Assembly: GCA_949128115.1 (NCBI GenBank)
Contig: OX421962.1
Location: 9,456,262 to 9,520,261, forward strand
Length of the DNA: 64,000 nt
Reading direction: 5' to 3'
Origin: Anaspis maculata
Taxonomy: Eukaryota; Arthropoda; Insecta; Coleoptera; Scraptiidae
Part shown: positions 1 through 11,543 of the stretch, one piece after another
Numbering within the stretch: the first letter of the stretch is position 1
How the letters are laid out: the number at the start of each line of letters is the position of its first letter
Position numbers and translations under genes: made by a program
The notes under the pieces: generated by a model
Databases searched by the model: none
What the model saw: only the letters and a program-made list of their open reading frames with translations
Told to the model about the DNA's origin: nothing

Positions 1-434
1 CAACTTGCGCTTTGACGAACAAAGTCTTCGATCTGCTGATCCATTCTGGGCCGATACACGTATCTTCTGGCCAGTGACTCCATTTTCTTCTCGCCGGAAT
101 GACTCTTGTGTAGCTGTTGGAGAATTCTTCTCTGCAAAATCTTCGGTACCACGAGTCGATCCTCATACATCAGGCAATTCTTGACGATTGAGAGTGGATC
201 CTTCCTTGCAAAGAATTGTTCGAGATCGTCACTCAAATCCTTGCTCGTGTAAAGCCATTGTGTTTGAATGTAACTCGTGACTACTTGAAGAACCGGATCC
301 TTGCGCGTGCTGCTTGCGGCCATATTGGATGTTGAAGGTAAATTAGTGATGGTATCGTCCAGGATTTGGTTGACATCATTGTAAACTGCGGCGATTACTG
401 TTTCTTCCTCGGGTTTGTGTCTGACGTCGATTAA
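1..434 (-). pseudogene. Ty3/gypsy pol relic: RNase H-integrase linker and integrase zinc finger, cut by window edge
   Basis: Read on the minus strand this stretch is open, without a start codon, for about 143 residues and runs off the left edge. Near the edge it shows the start of the H2C2 zinc-binding domain of retroelement integrase: LHKSHSGEKKM supplies the His pair, and about 30 residues on, RRYVYRPRMDQQIEDFVRQS leads into the expected Cys at the edge. The catalytic core would lie left of position 1. The upstream part (EEETVIAAVYNDVNQ) is the usual linker after RNase H. It lies in a different frame from the RNase H segment, so a frameshift sits near 425-440. Domain identity rests on motif recognition; the order RT, RNase H, integrase is that of Ty3/gypsy elements (K02A2.6-like). 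The element is dead as it stands. Confidence 0.8.
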
Positions 435-865
435 TCTTGATAGAATCGGCGTTTCCGAAGGCAGAAGTCGATACAAACTTGGTTTCGAAGTCGTACGATT
501 TTAGTAATAGCGCCCACCTCTGCGGGCGATTGGCTGAATAAGCTGGAATGCCTTTTTTGGTTCCGAATATGGTCAGCAATGGCTTGTGGTCCGTCTGTAG
601 CAAAAAAACGTCATCCATAGAGCATTTTGTGAAATTTGGTCACCGCAAAGGTGAGAGCTGAGCCTTCCTTTTCGATTTGACTGTAGTTCCTTTCGGCTGG
701 AGTCAGAGATCTGGATGCATGCATGACAGCCTTGACCGAACCGTCGTCAAACTCATGGAGGACGCACGCTCCTATGCCGTGGTTGGAAGCGTCGCCTGCT
801 ACGATGATTTCCTTTGACGGATCAAAGTGTGTGAGTGCAAGGTCCGAACGTAAAATTCTCTTGAA
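435..865 (-). pseudogene. Ty3/gypsy pol relic: RNase H domain, frameshifted
   Basis: Two minus-strand frames carry one RNase H domain. The first (about 865 down to 615) has VAGDASNHGIGACVLHEF, with the first catalytic Asp in the GDAS motif, then SRSLTPAERNYSQIEKEG with the catalytic Glu, then FAVTKFHKMLYG. The frame breaks at about 615. The next frame resumes with LLQTDHKPLLTIFG, holding the third catalytic Asp in TDHKPL, and then RPQRWALLLKSYDFE and the FGNAD end of the domain. A third frame break follows near 430. These motifs in this order are diagnostic of gypsy-type polyproteins. In a live element this domain degrades the RNA strand of the RNA-DNA hybrid. Confidence 0.85.
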
Positions 866-1661
866 TGTTTTCAAATGAATTCTGACATTCTGTAGGCCAG
901 CTCCATTTGACATTCTTCTTCAAAAGTCCATCCAATGGTTTTCGTAGTTCGTGCATGTTGCCAACGAACTTGCCGCAATATGTGATGGCTCCGAGATACG
1001 AACGTAGCGTCGAAATGTCGTCTGATGGTGGAGGCATGTTGATGATTGCCTCGACTTTTGCCGGATCGGCTTGGATACCATTCTTGTCAATCACGCGTCC
1101 AAGGTACCGAAGTTTTCCTGAAAAAAATATGCATTTTTCTTTCTTGACATGGAATCCAAAATCCCGGATGCGTTGCAAAACCTTGATCAGTTTTTGTTTG
1201 TGCTCTTCCACGTCCTTTCCCGATACTAAAATGTCGTCGATGTATGCTGCAGTACCTTCGATTTCCGCGAGCAGTTGGTCCATGATCTGTTGGAAAGCGC
1301 CTGGTGCAACTTGGATACCAAATGGGAGTCGATTGTACTGGAAAAGTCCCCTGTAGGTGTTGATCGCCAACAATTTTCTCGATGTTTCATCAACTTCGAC
1401 TTGGAGGAATGTGTCCGCAAGATCAATGACGCTGAACAATCTGGAGTTTGCCAGCCTGCTGAAAATGTCCTCTGGTAGTGGCAATGGATACTGGTGCAGC
1501 TCAAGAGCATCGTTCAGTCCCGTCGAGTAGTCTGCGCATATTCGAACGTTTCCATTTGATTTCTTGACAACCACGATTGGTGCTGTCACCGAAGATAGAA
1601 ACTCGCCAATGTATGTTCCAGATGTCCCCCTCGGTATAAAAATCCTTCTTCTTGAGTTCAC
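866..1661 (-). pseudogene. Ty3/gypsy reverse transcriptase relic, 5' truncated
   Basis: The minus-strand frame shows successive reverse transcriptase blocks: APIVVVKKSNGNVRICADYS, then FSVIDLADTFLQVEVD with the first catalytic Asp, then RGLFQYNRLPFGIQVAPGAF, then the catalytic box AYIDDILVSG (a YXDD variant), then CIFFSGKLRYLGRVIDKNG and the thumb/connection RSYLGAITYCGKFV. Homology starts abruptly around 1600. The 5' fingers region, protease and gag are missing, and the sequence beyond 1661 belongs to something else. The frame breaks near 865 into RNase H. The YIDD box and following VSG spacing match the K02A2.6-like gypsy lineage common in invertebrates. The plus-strand frames here are antisense shadows. 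Confidence 0.9.
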
Positions 1662-1704
1662 GTCACTTTAAAAATCCAATATTCAATAGGTGGCAGCTCC
1701 CTTG

Positions 1705-3355
1705 TAGTACAAGAAAGATAGATTTCAACCTCGGAAAAAATATGGACGTCATGAAAATTTGATATTTTGTTCAGAATTGAGTGCTCTACAACATATCCAA
1801 AATCGCCAAAAATCGCACCCGGGGGTTTTGAGTTATTGGAGGGGGGGTAAAAAATTGCAGTTAAAAATGGAGGGGATGGAACCCGTCAATCCATTGGATG
1901 CAAATACATTATAGTTCGTCTTATCGTATCCCGTTGATACCATTTTGGCACAAAAAGTGTCCATCATTGTTGAAGGGGAGTAGTGGGGGGGCGAAGCTCT
2001 GCTAGGTGGTCCATTTTGTTTTTCTGGCCATGTAGAACCGATCACAACAAGTTTGGTATCTTTTCCGACTAAATTCAATCTCCTGAACTCGTATCCGATG
2101 TGTAAATTTGGATGAAAACAAGTTTGAACAAGTTAACTTGAGAAAACTTGTTTTTTCTTTGACAATTTTGACGAATTTTTTTTTTACTGTTGGAGGTGTT
2201 CATTTTCAAAATTTTTCCAGGGACCATTGAATTGAAGTGTATTCTCCATAAAAATCATCCACTCGATGTATAATTTTGATTATCGAGTTTAAAAAATCAA
2301 TTTGAACTTGAGCCAGCGCGACGCGTCGTCTACTACTGACCAGAACACTACAGCATGCACGTTTAAATGAAAACACCTCAAACTATTGAAGAAATAACAG
2401 CTTATCTTTGAAAATTGGAGGATCTGTGGAGAATTGAATTCCCTATAACATAAACAAAATCGCCATGAATCGCACTGCAGGGTTTTGAGTTATTCAAGGG
2501 GAGAGGTAACAGTTCATAGAGTATGAATCCTGTCAAAGTGTTATCCTCCTCATCGAATAACTCAAAACCCTGCAGTGCGATTCATGGCGATTTTGTTTAT
2601 GTTATAGGGAATTCAATTCTCCACAGATCCTCCAATTTTCAAAGATGAGCTGTTATTCCTTCAATAGTTTGAGGTGTGTTCATATAAAGGTGCATGCTGA
2701 AGTGTTTTAGTCAGTAGTAGACGACGCGCCGCGCCGGCTCAAGTTCAAATCGATTTTTTAAACTCGAGAAACAAAATTATACATAGAGTGGATGATTTTT
2801 GTGGAGAATACACTTCATTTTAATGGTCCCTGAAAATTTTCTGAAAATGAACACCTCCAACAGTAAAAAAAAAATTCGTCAAAATTGTCAAAGAAAAAAC
2901 AAGTTTTCTCAAGTTAACTTGTTCAAACTTGTTTTCATCCGAATTTACACATCGGATACGAGTTCAAGGGATTGAATTTAGTCGGAAAAGATACCAAACT
3001 TGTCGTGATCGGTTCTACATGACCAGAAAAACAAAATGGACCACCTAGCAGAGCTTCGCCCCCCCACTACTCCCCTTCAACAATGATGGACACTTTTTGT
3101 GCCAAAATGGTATCAATGGGATATGATACGTCGAACTATAATGTATCCGCATCCAATGGATTGACGGGTTCCATCCCCTCCATGTTTACCTGCAATTTTT
3201 TACCCACCCTCCAATAACTCAAAACCCCCGGGTGCGATTTTTGGCGATTTTGGATATGTTGTAGAGCACTCAAATCTGAACAGGATATCAAATTTTCATG
3301 ACGTCCATATTTATTCCGAGGTTTCGCCGATTTTTTCACTATTTTTCCTGTACTA
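1705..3355. mobile_element. Palindromic foldback element FB-1 (1,651 bp, 3-bp TSD TTG)
   Basis: Almost the whole element is an inverted repeat. The left arm from 1705 matches the reverse complement of the right arm ending at 3355, with a short asymmetric centre near 2505-2550. Landmarks pair up: the arms' outer TAGTACARGAAARATAG, the sequence around 1740-1860 against 3190-3310, and the sequence around 2400-2500 against 2560-2650. The trinucleotide TTG stands directly outside both ends (1702-1704 and 3356-3358), as expected for a 3-bp target duplication. It interrupts the gene remnant that resumes at 3359. A truncated copy lies at 16090-16865 in opposite orientation. Short reading frames in the arms are mirrored on both strands and look like by-products. 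No transposase is seen, so it is probably non-autonomous. Confidence 0.8.
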
Positions 3356-4484
3356 TTGAGGCTACCCAACAACTGGTCGGATTTTTTAAGGAACTCGGGA
3401 AATAAACAGGAACTCTTCCATATGCTGAGTACCTACGTTCTCACAGAATTCCATGATATACATATCGTGACTAATTTGGATCAGGTATTCCCTTTTCCAT
3501 TATACAATTATTTGCGACGCTTCTTTGTAACTTCAAAATCAATCGAACTGCAGAACTTCAACACCTTTTCTTTTCAGACCATCAGATCAGCTGGGAACTT
3601 TCGAACATCTCTTACGGGGTTGTCTTGTGCTGCGACAGTGGAGGCTGATGGGTAGGATCATGGCTCACGCAAAGGATATGACTATCCATGGCGCTCAGTC
3701 GATTCTCATTTGTACTGTTGACTCCGATGTTGTGGTCCTTTCAGTTTCCTACTTTTTTGAACTTAAAATTTTTGGACTGCGTGAGCTTTGGATTTGGATT
3801 CTATTTGGCACAGGCCGTACAAAGCGGTATATACCAGTACACCTGATTGCCTGCCATGACACTTTCGGTGAAGAAATGGCCACTGCATTACGAGGATTTC
3901 ATGCATTTACCGGTTGTGACACCGTGTCATCCTTCATGGGAAATGGAAAGAAGTCGGCAGTGAAAGTGTGGAAGAGCTTTCCAGATAGTACTGCCGCCTT
4001 TTTAGCCATTCCTAGACCTACCTCTTCTATTAACCATGCTACATTCAGTGTCCTAAAAAAGTTTGTGGCCATCCTATACGGGGCGAATGAAAGCAGAGAC
4101 TTGAACGAGGCACGAAAGAATTTGTTTACGACCAAAACAAAAACCCTTGACAAATTACCACCGACTCAGTCGGCATTGCGATAGCACATTTTGCGGGCAG
4201 CGTTTCAGGCTGGTCAAATCTGGGGGCAAGCCGGTGACGTGAACCCCGATATCCCATCTCCCTCCAAGTGGGGTTGGGAGCAGACGACAGCAGTGTGGAC
4301 ACCGACATGGACAGATTTACCACCCATATGGGAGTCTATCAAAGAACTTGTCAAGTGCTCATGTACATCAGGCTGCAAAGCAAGTAGCAGGTGCTCTTGT
4401 AGAGGAGCAAATATACCTTGCACACAATGTTGTGCTGGGTGCAAAGGAAACTGCTGCAATTCAAGCCAACCACGGTCAGTTTAA
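3356..4484 (+). pseudogene. Broken gene of the HAFTGCDT / CXC-tail family (repetitive invertebrate family)
   Basis: Three pieces share one protein. Piece 1 (from 3359, interrupted upstream by FB-1) has NNWSDFLRNSGNKQELF. A likely 93-bp intron follows, GT at 3485 and a pyrimidine-rich CTTTTCTTTTCAG ending 3577. The next exon runs to VEAD and shifts frame near 3650, resuming as RIMAHAKDM. Piece 2 has ICTVDSDVVVLSV (acidic Asp pair), HLIACHDTFGEE, then GFHAFTGCDTVSSFMGNGKK. An in-frame TAG at 4182-4184 interrupts the LPPTQSAL...RAAFQAGQIWG stretch; the frame is otherwise continuous. Piece 3 ends in a cysteine cluster, VKCSCTSGCKASSRCSCRG followed by CTQCCAGCKGNCC, resembling a CXC (tesmin/TSO1-like) motif. 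I recognise the family from many copies in invertebrate genomes, where it looks mobile; its function is unknown to me. One frameshift plus one stop make this copy a pseudogene. Confidence 0.7.
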
Positions 4485-4615
4485 TATTATTTCGGCAATT
4501 TTTAACTCGTCTGGTTACTTCTGATTTTTACTAACGAAGTTTTACTTAATTCGAAGACAAAGAAATGCGCGAAATATGATATTATCGAGGACTAATAGAT
4601 AATGATGACTAGATA

Positions 4616-5428
4616 TAGTAGGTTCACTTGTACCGTGACTCTAGTTGGCTGTGAGATTTTGTTTCTAAGTTTTCAAATCTGATATTTGAGAACTCCCTAG
4701 AACTTGGCAGTTGGTTGCATTGAAATTTGAAAGTTTAAGCTTGACGACAAGATCAACAACTTTACCGTTTGTCAAATCAAGTGTCAAATAGACTGGAAAT
4801 CACGAGTTTCGCGAAAATTGTGGTGAAATTATGCCCAATACTGTGAAAACTGTGTTTGCGCCTCAGCTTGTGTCTTGAACAATAACGTCCAGTGCCCATT
4901 TTAAAGTCCTCGAGAGTGCCATCAAGAACTCGCTTCTGGGAGAAAAAATGGGCGGAATAGGTGCTGGGCATGTACCCCATAACGTTCAGCTTTGCGGAGA
5001 AGCCGTGAATCTATTTTCAAAAACCACATAATATGGAAGCATTGTGAACTATTCCTGGTTTTTAAAAGAAGTACCCACACTCTGGAAGGCGGGAAACGAT
5101 GGGAAGCTGAACCCTCCTAATTTTTGTGGGGATGGGATTCATCGGCGTTAATACTTGATTTCACTGCTCAGGACATCGTACTGGAACAAGAAATTTGCGG
5201 AACTTGTGAAAGGTGAACTACATCCACTCTATATTTGCAATTTGCAAAGTTGATGTCGGTAGATTTTTCATTTTTGACAGCAACAGTCAACACATCATCA
5301 CACCAACATAACCTATCTTTCGAAGCCAGACGCTCAGGCGCACACTAGGCAGTTGGACGTGAAGTCTACAATGCCAAACTGTGAAATTTGCCCAGCCTAC
5401 TAGAATCACGGTACAAGTGAACCTACTA
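4616..5428. mobile_element. MITE with ~40-bp terminal inverted repeats and TA flanks
   Basis: The left end TAGTAGGTTCACTTGTACCG at 4616 is matched by its reverse complement ending at 5428. Similarity continues about 40 bp inward with a few mismatches (GTGACTCTAGTTGGCTG against GTGATTCTAGTAGGCTG). TA lies directly outside both ends (4614-4615, 5429-5430), the target duplication of Tc1/mariner-type elements. The interior of about 730 bp holds no recognisable transposase; a 67-residue minus-strand frame at 4777-4980 has no motif I know. Likely a non-autonomous Tc1/mariner-like element. It lies about 130 bp beyond the CXC gene remnant. Confidence 0.7.
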
Positions 5429-5430
5429 TA

Positions 5431-6499
5431 CTTCTAGTCCAATATAATGAAAATTCTGTAGATGGTTATTAGTTATAACCTCCATCTTTTTTTTATAAAG
5501 TCTCGAGTTCACATTATTTACATAAACTTACACTGTGTACCTATGCTCGTGCTACGAAAAAAGATATACATCTATCACCACTACTAAACTTCAAGAAGAG
5601 CGCTAGTTTCTACTTCCGGTCGGTTGAAAAATACTCTTGTACCAATCAATATAGCTACCAAGCAACAAGGTACCCTCAAAATGCTTGGAAAAAATAGTAC
5701 ATTCGATTTCGGTCAAGATTTGACCGAAACTCTTCTTTTACACCACTTAAACAAAAGAGAACGGTGCGTTAAGGCTTTTTGGTGATCCAATTGAGTTGAA
5801 ATTACTGCCAGTTGATCTTATACCTATCCTTGAAAATAAGTAAATTCTACTTCTTTCCACCATACACCATGAGAGCTAATTTCAATAAAAAAAAAACAAT
5901 TCGATATTTTTTTGCCGTTTTTGAGGTAGGATGTGGGGCTCCAGGGACAATGTGGTGGCTCTGGTGAGGCTCTTGGAAGAACAATTCCACAAATTCATAT
6001 TCGGTGATGACTCTTTTGTCACCCTCATCGATTTCGGAGCACTACCAAACAATAAGACGCCCCCGAAATGCCCGGAAAATAAATTGGTTTTGCTTGAGAT
6101 TTAATCGAAACCTTTTTTACCATTTTAGTCAAAAATGACCGTTCTACGACCTCCACGTTGGTCTGGTTAAGTCAATGTTGCTGTCAATCGATTCAGCATC
6201 CTTGAAATACATTGAAATGATGTTTTCCGGGCAACTGTGCGACTGATTTGGTGATTTTTTCAAAATTCGGGCGCCATTTTGAAAAAAGGGGGCTGTACAG
6301 CGCCCCCATCGTTTTTTTTTCTGGCTCATCGGATGAAATTACTTGAAATGGTCTCAAGGAACTGTGTGCCAAGTTTCATTGCATGAACCAAAAGTGCAGC
6401 ATAATATGTCCCATTTTTGTGTTCTACCGACCGCACTACATAGAAAACATCGAAGAAAAGAATTTTCGGTGGAAAAAGTGCTACCCAAATCATCCCTTT
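5431..6499. other. Gene-free stretch with a diverged direct duplication
   Basis: No gene is seen. Two diverged copies of a segment of roughly 95 bp lie at about 5655-5752 and 6043-6133, offset by about 388 bp. They share CTACCAAGCAACAAG / CTACCAAACAATAAG, AAATGCYYGGAAAA and TCGAAAC-type landmarks. A small perfect-stem hairpin (GGGGGC ... GCCCCC) sits near 6288-6307. Confidence 0.4.
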
Positions 6500-7628
6500 T
6501 GCTCTCCACCACCTCAGCTTCAAAATTTAACGAAACACCACCTACTTTGTGATACATCAAATTGAAGGGAATACACCCATTCAGTTTTACCTGGTCTGCG
6601 CGCGCATCTGCACGACTCGGTGCCATGATAACGGTCAGGTGAAATGGTGAAAAATGACATCCTTGGAAAAATCAAAGTCAAAGTGTCAAACAGTTGAAGT
6701 GATAAGTGTACGGTACATTCGCGTGATCCCTGGTACGTAGGTACCATGTATGCTCCCTGCAGCAAACATCACCTTGAAAGAAGAGTGGTTAAAAGCAACA
6801 AGATGTGGTTAGATTAGAAGTCCCCGATCGCGAAAAACACGGACAGTACCTAGTAGCTCCCAGACTCCCCAGTTTCTTTGAGTGTTTCTGTCCGCGATAG
6901 TGTGACAAATTCTTACAGGTCGGCCTGTCTTCGGCTACTGTCACCTTCTGGGAGCACTTATAGATCATAGTCGTAGTTCTCTAGGCCCTCGAAGAGTTGC
7001 TGTCGGTGACAAAGGATGCAAAGCTTCTTCCATGAGGTTGACCCATGAGGTTGGACCGAGGATACATGTTCTGTAATAGGTGGGAATGCTGCTGACCTGT
7101 ATGTTTTGCGGTTACACGGTCTCTGCCTCTCCTTCCTTCAGAGGGGTAGCCCTGGCTCACATCTTGTTCCATTTTGAGTGGAGGTCACCTCATCATTCAG
7201 CAGTGAATTCTTACTAGCGTAAACGTCAAAATGACGGCAGTTGAAGTCTTCATCCACATGCTCCGTCAAAAATGAAACATACAGGGAATATCAGGAGCGC
7301 AAACCTCATGCTGAATTTCCCTAGATGGTCGTTCAGATGCGCGCGCAACTCACTTTGTGTCTCTTTTCTCACACAGATTTCTGTATAAGTCTATCTCTCT
7401 CGTTTTCACCGAATAGGTCTATTGAATTCTCTTCCTGAAAACAATTTTTTTGGAATTTTCAACCCCTCTCCAAATAAATTAGACATTTGGGGTGTTTTGT
7501 GGGAGAATGGGGGTTTTAAAAAATTTGAAAAAAAAATTTTCATAGAGAAAATTTAATTTCCATCAATTTGATGTATCACAAAGTAGGTGGTGTTTCGTTA
7601 AATTTTGAAGCTGAGGTGGTGGAGAGCA
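6500..7628. repeat. 66-bp inverted repeat pair flanking ~1 kb of unrecognised DNA
   Basis: Positions 6500-6567 and 7563-7628 are near-perfect reverse complements (starting TGCTCTCCACCACCTCAGC in the left copy). Similarity stops outside both, so they are either two insertions of one repeat family or remnants of a larger inverted element. The intervening sequence carries no gene I recognise. The minus-strand frame 6354-6626 overlaps the left copy and has no known domain. Confidence 0.6.
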
Positions 7629-8387
7629 ATTTCAGGAAGAAGGAGGGTGGGGTTTAAAATTCTATAAATATTTTTTCGGAAAGAGATAGACAGATAAACA
7701 AACAGATAGACAGATCTTACTGACAGAATCCCATTTAGGGGACCAACATTTCAAGAAATGATGCCAAACATGCCTATGTTCTGAAATTTAAGGTGAAGGC
7801 AAAAAATTCCAAAATGGCGGAAATGTGGTTAATCCAATTCTGATGACGTAGTCCCATGTTGACTAAAGAGAGTAAAAATTAACTTTTTTCCAATGCTGAA
7901 AACCCGAATTTTAGGAGTAGTAGGTACCAAAAAGTACGCTGCCAATTGGGCTTTTATTCACCCCTACACTGGACAATAGTAACGTGTTGCAATTCAAATT
8001 GCTCAAAATTGTTCAGTGAACAAGCCTACCAAGTGGCGTCATCTTGATATGAAAAGTTCTAATGTTTTTGCGTTGCTACAGGAATAATATACAGTATTCA
8101 CAATAAAAAATAACATTTTGGCTGTTTCTACTGGAATTCCGAAAATTCAAAAACCGTTTCGAGGGAACACATCATTCTTCATAAATTTGGTATTGATACA
8201 CCCGAAAAAAAAAAATTACGAAAACGGGGGTATGTTGAACTTTCATCAATTTTGCACTGCTCTGTTCATCACCCTGTAAAAGTTTTATGAGGGGCTCTAT
8301 GGATTCCACATTGACAAGAAAGATGGTCAAAAGATTGGGCTCTTCAGTATTTGAAACAGAATCAGAATCGTTCGTGCCAATCAAAAG
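7629..8387. other. Gene-free stretch
   Basis: AT-rich sequence without a credible gene, tRNA or repeat structure. A short GATAGACAGATAAACA-type low-complexity run lies around 7684-7715. Confidence 0.4.
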
Positions 8388-8660
8388 TTACAGCGGTTCA
8401 AAATTGGGTGAATTTTTGCTCTGTAACACTTTCATTGTTGAGCAGTTTATATTCATTGAACATCTCAACACATCTGGTTCTATTGTATTTGACTCTAAGC
8501 CGCTCCTTCTTCCCAATATCTCGTATAATTTGTCCAGTGAACCAGGGGGGATATGTGCGAGAAGTTTTCCTTTTACAGGGCACACACAAGTCGAACACCC
8601 GAGCGAGGAATTCATAAAATCTATCCACGACATCCTCTGTGAAAGAACTATCTTGTGAAA
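8388..8660 (-). pseudogene. LINE ORF2 fragment (linker between endonuclease and RT)
   Basis: The minus-strand frame reads DRFYEFLARVFDLCVPCKRK, then TYPPWFTGQIIRDIGKKERL and RVKYNRTRCVEMFNEYKLL. The pattern of a VP-K motif, then (Y/F)PPWF, then a Lys/Arg-rich helix with KYK-type residues is typical of the segment between endonuclease and reverse transcriptase in jockey-like non-LTR retrotransposons. Only about 80-90 residues remain; neither flanking domain is present. The longer plus-strand frame across the same bases (8287-8658) has no recognisable domain and is treated as antisense. Clade assignment is tentative. Confidence 0.6.
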
Positions 8661-11543
8661 GAAGATATCTTTCCTTACTTTGTTATCTTATGAAATAATA
8701 TACGTCTTCAACTGTTAAGGCCTGGTTTTTGATATTGTTGATTTACCTCGAGCCATGTTGTGGTATTTATTGTGATAAATAATTGATGATGATTTTATTG
8801 ACCATGTGTATCATGTTTATTCTTGATCTTTTATTATCATGTTTTATTATGGTACCATTAAAAGACATCCGCATATGCAACACTGTTCTCTTTTCTTCTT
8901 TCGGCAGCAGGGGCCTGTTCAAGAGAACCTGTGCTTAGCCAAACTCGTCTCTATTCCCTCTTTAGATCCCTCGTCAATTTAGGTCACCGCAGAACTTACT
9001 AATAAACGTTTGTCTCCCTCTTCTTTCCCTTCGCGCCAAGTGATGTATAGGCGATGCTCACACTTTGGTTCTGCCGTTTAGTTTCCGCTATACAGGTTCC
9101 TTATATGATCTGTTCTAGCGAGAGCGATACTCTCTCTCTCGTCTTTCTCTCGTTCTCTCTGCATCAGTGGCTTACACACTGCATTTCAAATAGTGGGAGG
9201 GTGGGGTAACTGGATTGATATTGCATTTTTGAACATGAGTCGATATATTTGTCTTTGGAATAAAATTGTTCTTTGTGGATTTGAAATCTCTGTGTTTCAT
9301 TTCCAAGCCTTCACTTACCTGTACTACCTTGGGTAACTACAACATAACGAAAGTCCTAACAAACACTACTAGATAAACACAATTGATCAAACTAAGTCTT
9401 CAACTTGGAGGGAATTGTTCTTCTTCTTCTTCTTCTTCTTCTTCTTCTTTGGGAAATGTTTATTTTTATAAGACGGGTGGGTTGGGAGATTACAGTATGT
9501 ATCATGTGTACCTATTATTTTGATATCGATCAGTTCGAAAGCTCAAATCGAAATGGGGACATTACTGAGAAAACCACTTTGTGTATATCAATCCGGAACG
9601 ATAGCCAGTGGCTAAGTACAATTTTTATATAAATCAGCTTTAGTCGAGCAAAGCTGACATTAATATTGGTTCATGCGGTAGGGTGTGCTCATTTATCTTC
9701 TCAGAGGGAGGATCCGGTGTGGTGTGTCTACAGGCAGTAAGTCTTTTAATTATATAGTGCGCTGGATTTTTGCCGCTAGTTTGCACGGTTCATATCTATA
9801 ATCGAGTCTATAATCAATACCTACAGTTTCAATGCTTTCTACAATCGATTGGCTAATCTGCCTGTCATTACAATAATCCTTTAGCAGCTATCTTGTAGCA
9901 GTTGTGGCGGTGAAACTAATTTGAATCGTGAATACAACATGATAAAACTTATTGCATTGGAAACTCTACAACTCAACTTTTGTCTGAAAGATTAAACGCC
10001 AAACTTGGAGCTTTTGCAGAAAGTTAGGTATTATTGGAGAGCTCAGCAAGCTCATACAATCACCGCGTTCGAATCCTTCGTTAGCAAACCAAAACCGTGT
10101 TGATGTGATCAAAGTAAACAAGAGCATGAGCTTAATGCAGTTACGAGGAACTTTGCGCATTGAACGTTTAGTTAATCGGATATATGGGTAGGTAGGTACT
10201 GAAGGTACAGGTGTATGCACCTACTCTAGTAACTAGACTCTCTTGACGAGACGCTTCGAACTAATACCTACCCAGCTCGACGAAACCGATGTCATTAAAA
10301 CTTTCTTTCTGAATCTTTGAAACAACTTTTCCGCGAAATGCAAATATATATTCTCGATACACAGTTTGGAAGCTCGGCCGCCGCATGCCCGGTGTATTGC
10401 GAAAAATTGCGGAGATGCGTGCTTTGAAAAAATTCCAGGAATCTCTTTCTCGAAAATTCTCTTTTGCGTCTCTGCCCGCTGTACAGCTATATATATACGG
10501 CCGCTTTAATTTATGGGCTATCCGTCAGGTACAACTGTATAATTGAAAAAGTAATCAACTTTCCTGCCAGCAAGCTGCCAGAAAGCTTTGGCTGCCGTTC
10601 CGTTCGAAAGGAAACTTGACAGATTTAAATATTAATGGACGGCGGAATTTTATTGCCGAAGCCTGGGAAGGGCCTTCCTGAATCCTGCCAGAGAGCGGTG
10701 TGCCGAGAGGAGTGGACGCGGGTGAGAAATTATAGTGGTGCAGTGGTGGTGGTGGTGCTTGGTTCGATTTTCGTTGAAAGTTTGAGCAACGTGTGCGCAA
10801 ACTTTTAGGTGCTGACAGTTTCGGGCCCAGAAAATCTACATTGTATCAGGGCGTTATAACTTATAATTTGAAAAGGAACCGCTACAGGAATTTTCAAATA
10901 TCCAACTGGCGTCACTCGCATCGTATTATCCTGTCAACCTCATCGGTGTCAAAATTGAGGAATATGGTAAAAGTTGAAAAGATCCCAGCTATATTCTTGT
11001 ACCTACCCCTGAAGGGGTAGACAACCCATTATACTTCAATTTAACTCAACTTATTTGAATTAAGTCACGTTTCTCGCTTTTGTAACCCCTTGGCCGACGA
11101 TCATCTAGCATCAGGACGACATCTCGTTGTGCCTCTCTTCTTGTTGTTCGAGGATAGAGCTCTCGAGATTGTCGAGACAGGTCTGACTACGTGTTTGAAC
11201 ACAATAAGACACAGTATAAATTTTCAACATAACATCAATCTATTGACCTTTATGTACAAGTCAAAATACAAATAATGGCTTGGTCCTATACCTAGTCCTA
11301 CCTTCACATTGCAGGCTGAAATATCTAAAATGTCCAAGCTGTTCCCGGCCGACGAACACCTGATTTTACACCTTGACCAACATTCAATGCTGACTGGTTT
11401 TCGCGGTTCAAAGTTCTTTTAGAGGTTCAATTAGATCCAACATTCAGTGTTAGAGGTTATTTTAGGGTTAGGCCCGACTCCCACTGAAAAAGGGGAGCGT
11501 GACTCCGACCACGAATGCAATCTGAGATTTGTGGCCGGTATGC
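8661..11543. other. Gene-free stretch, mostly single-copy looking
   Basis: No coding exon recognised. It contains a CT-rich run near 9130-9165, a (TTC)n microsatellite at about 9418-9448, and a TATATATATA run near 10489-10498 followed by moderately GC-rich DNA to about 10800. The last could be a promoter region, but nothing confirms it. The upstream non-coding exon implied by the acceptor at 21742 could lie anywhere to the left, including here. Confidence 0.35.

Noticed and set aside
907..1356. 149-residue plus-strand frame
   Set aside because: Antisense to the gypsy reverse transcriptase, whose catalytic motifs are on the minus strand.
8287..8658. 123-residue plus-strand frame
   Set aside because: The minus strand over the same bases carries recognisable LINE linker sequence.
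10489..10498. TATATATATA as a promoter for the calexcitin-like gene
   Set aside because: No initiator, leader exon or donor could be tied to it; AT-rich runs are common here.
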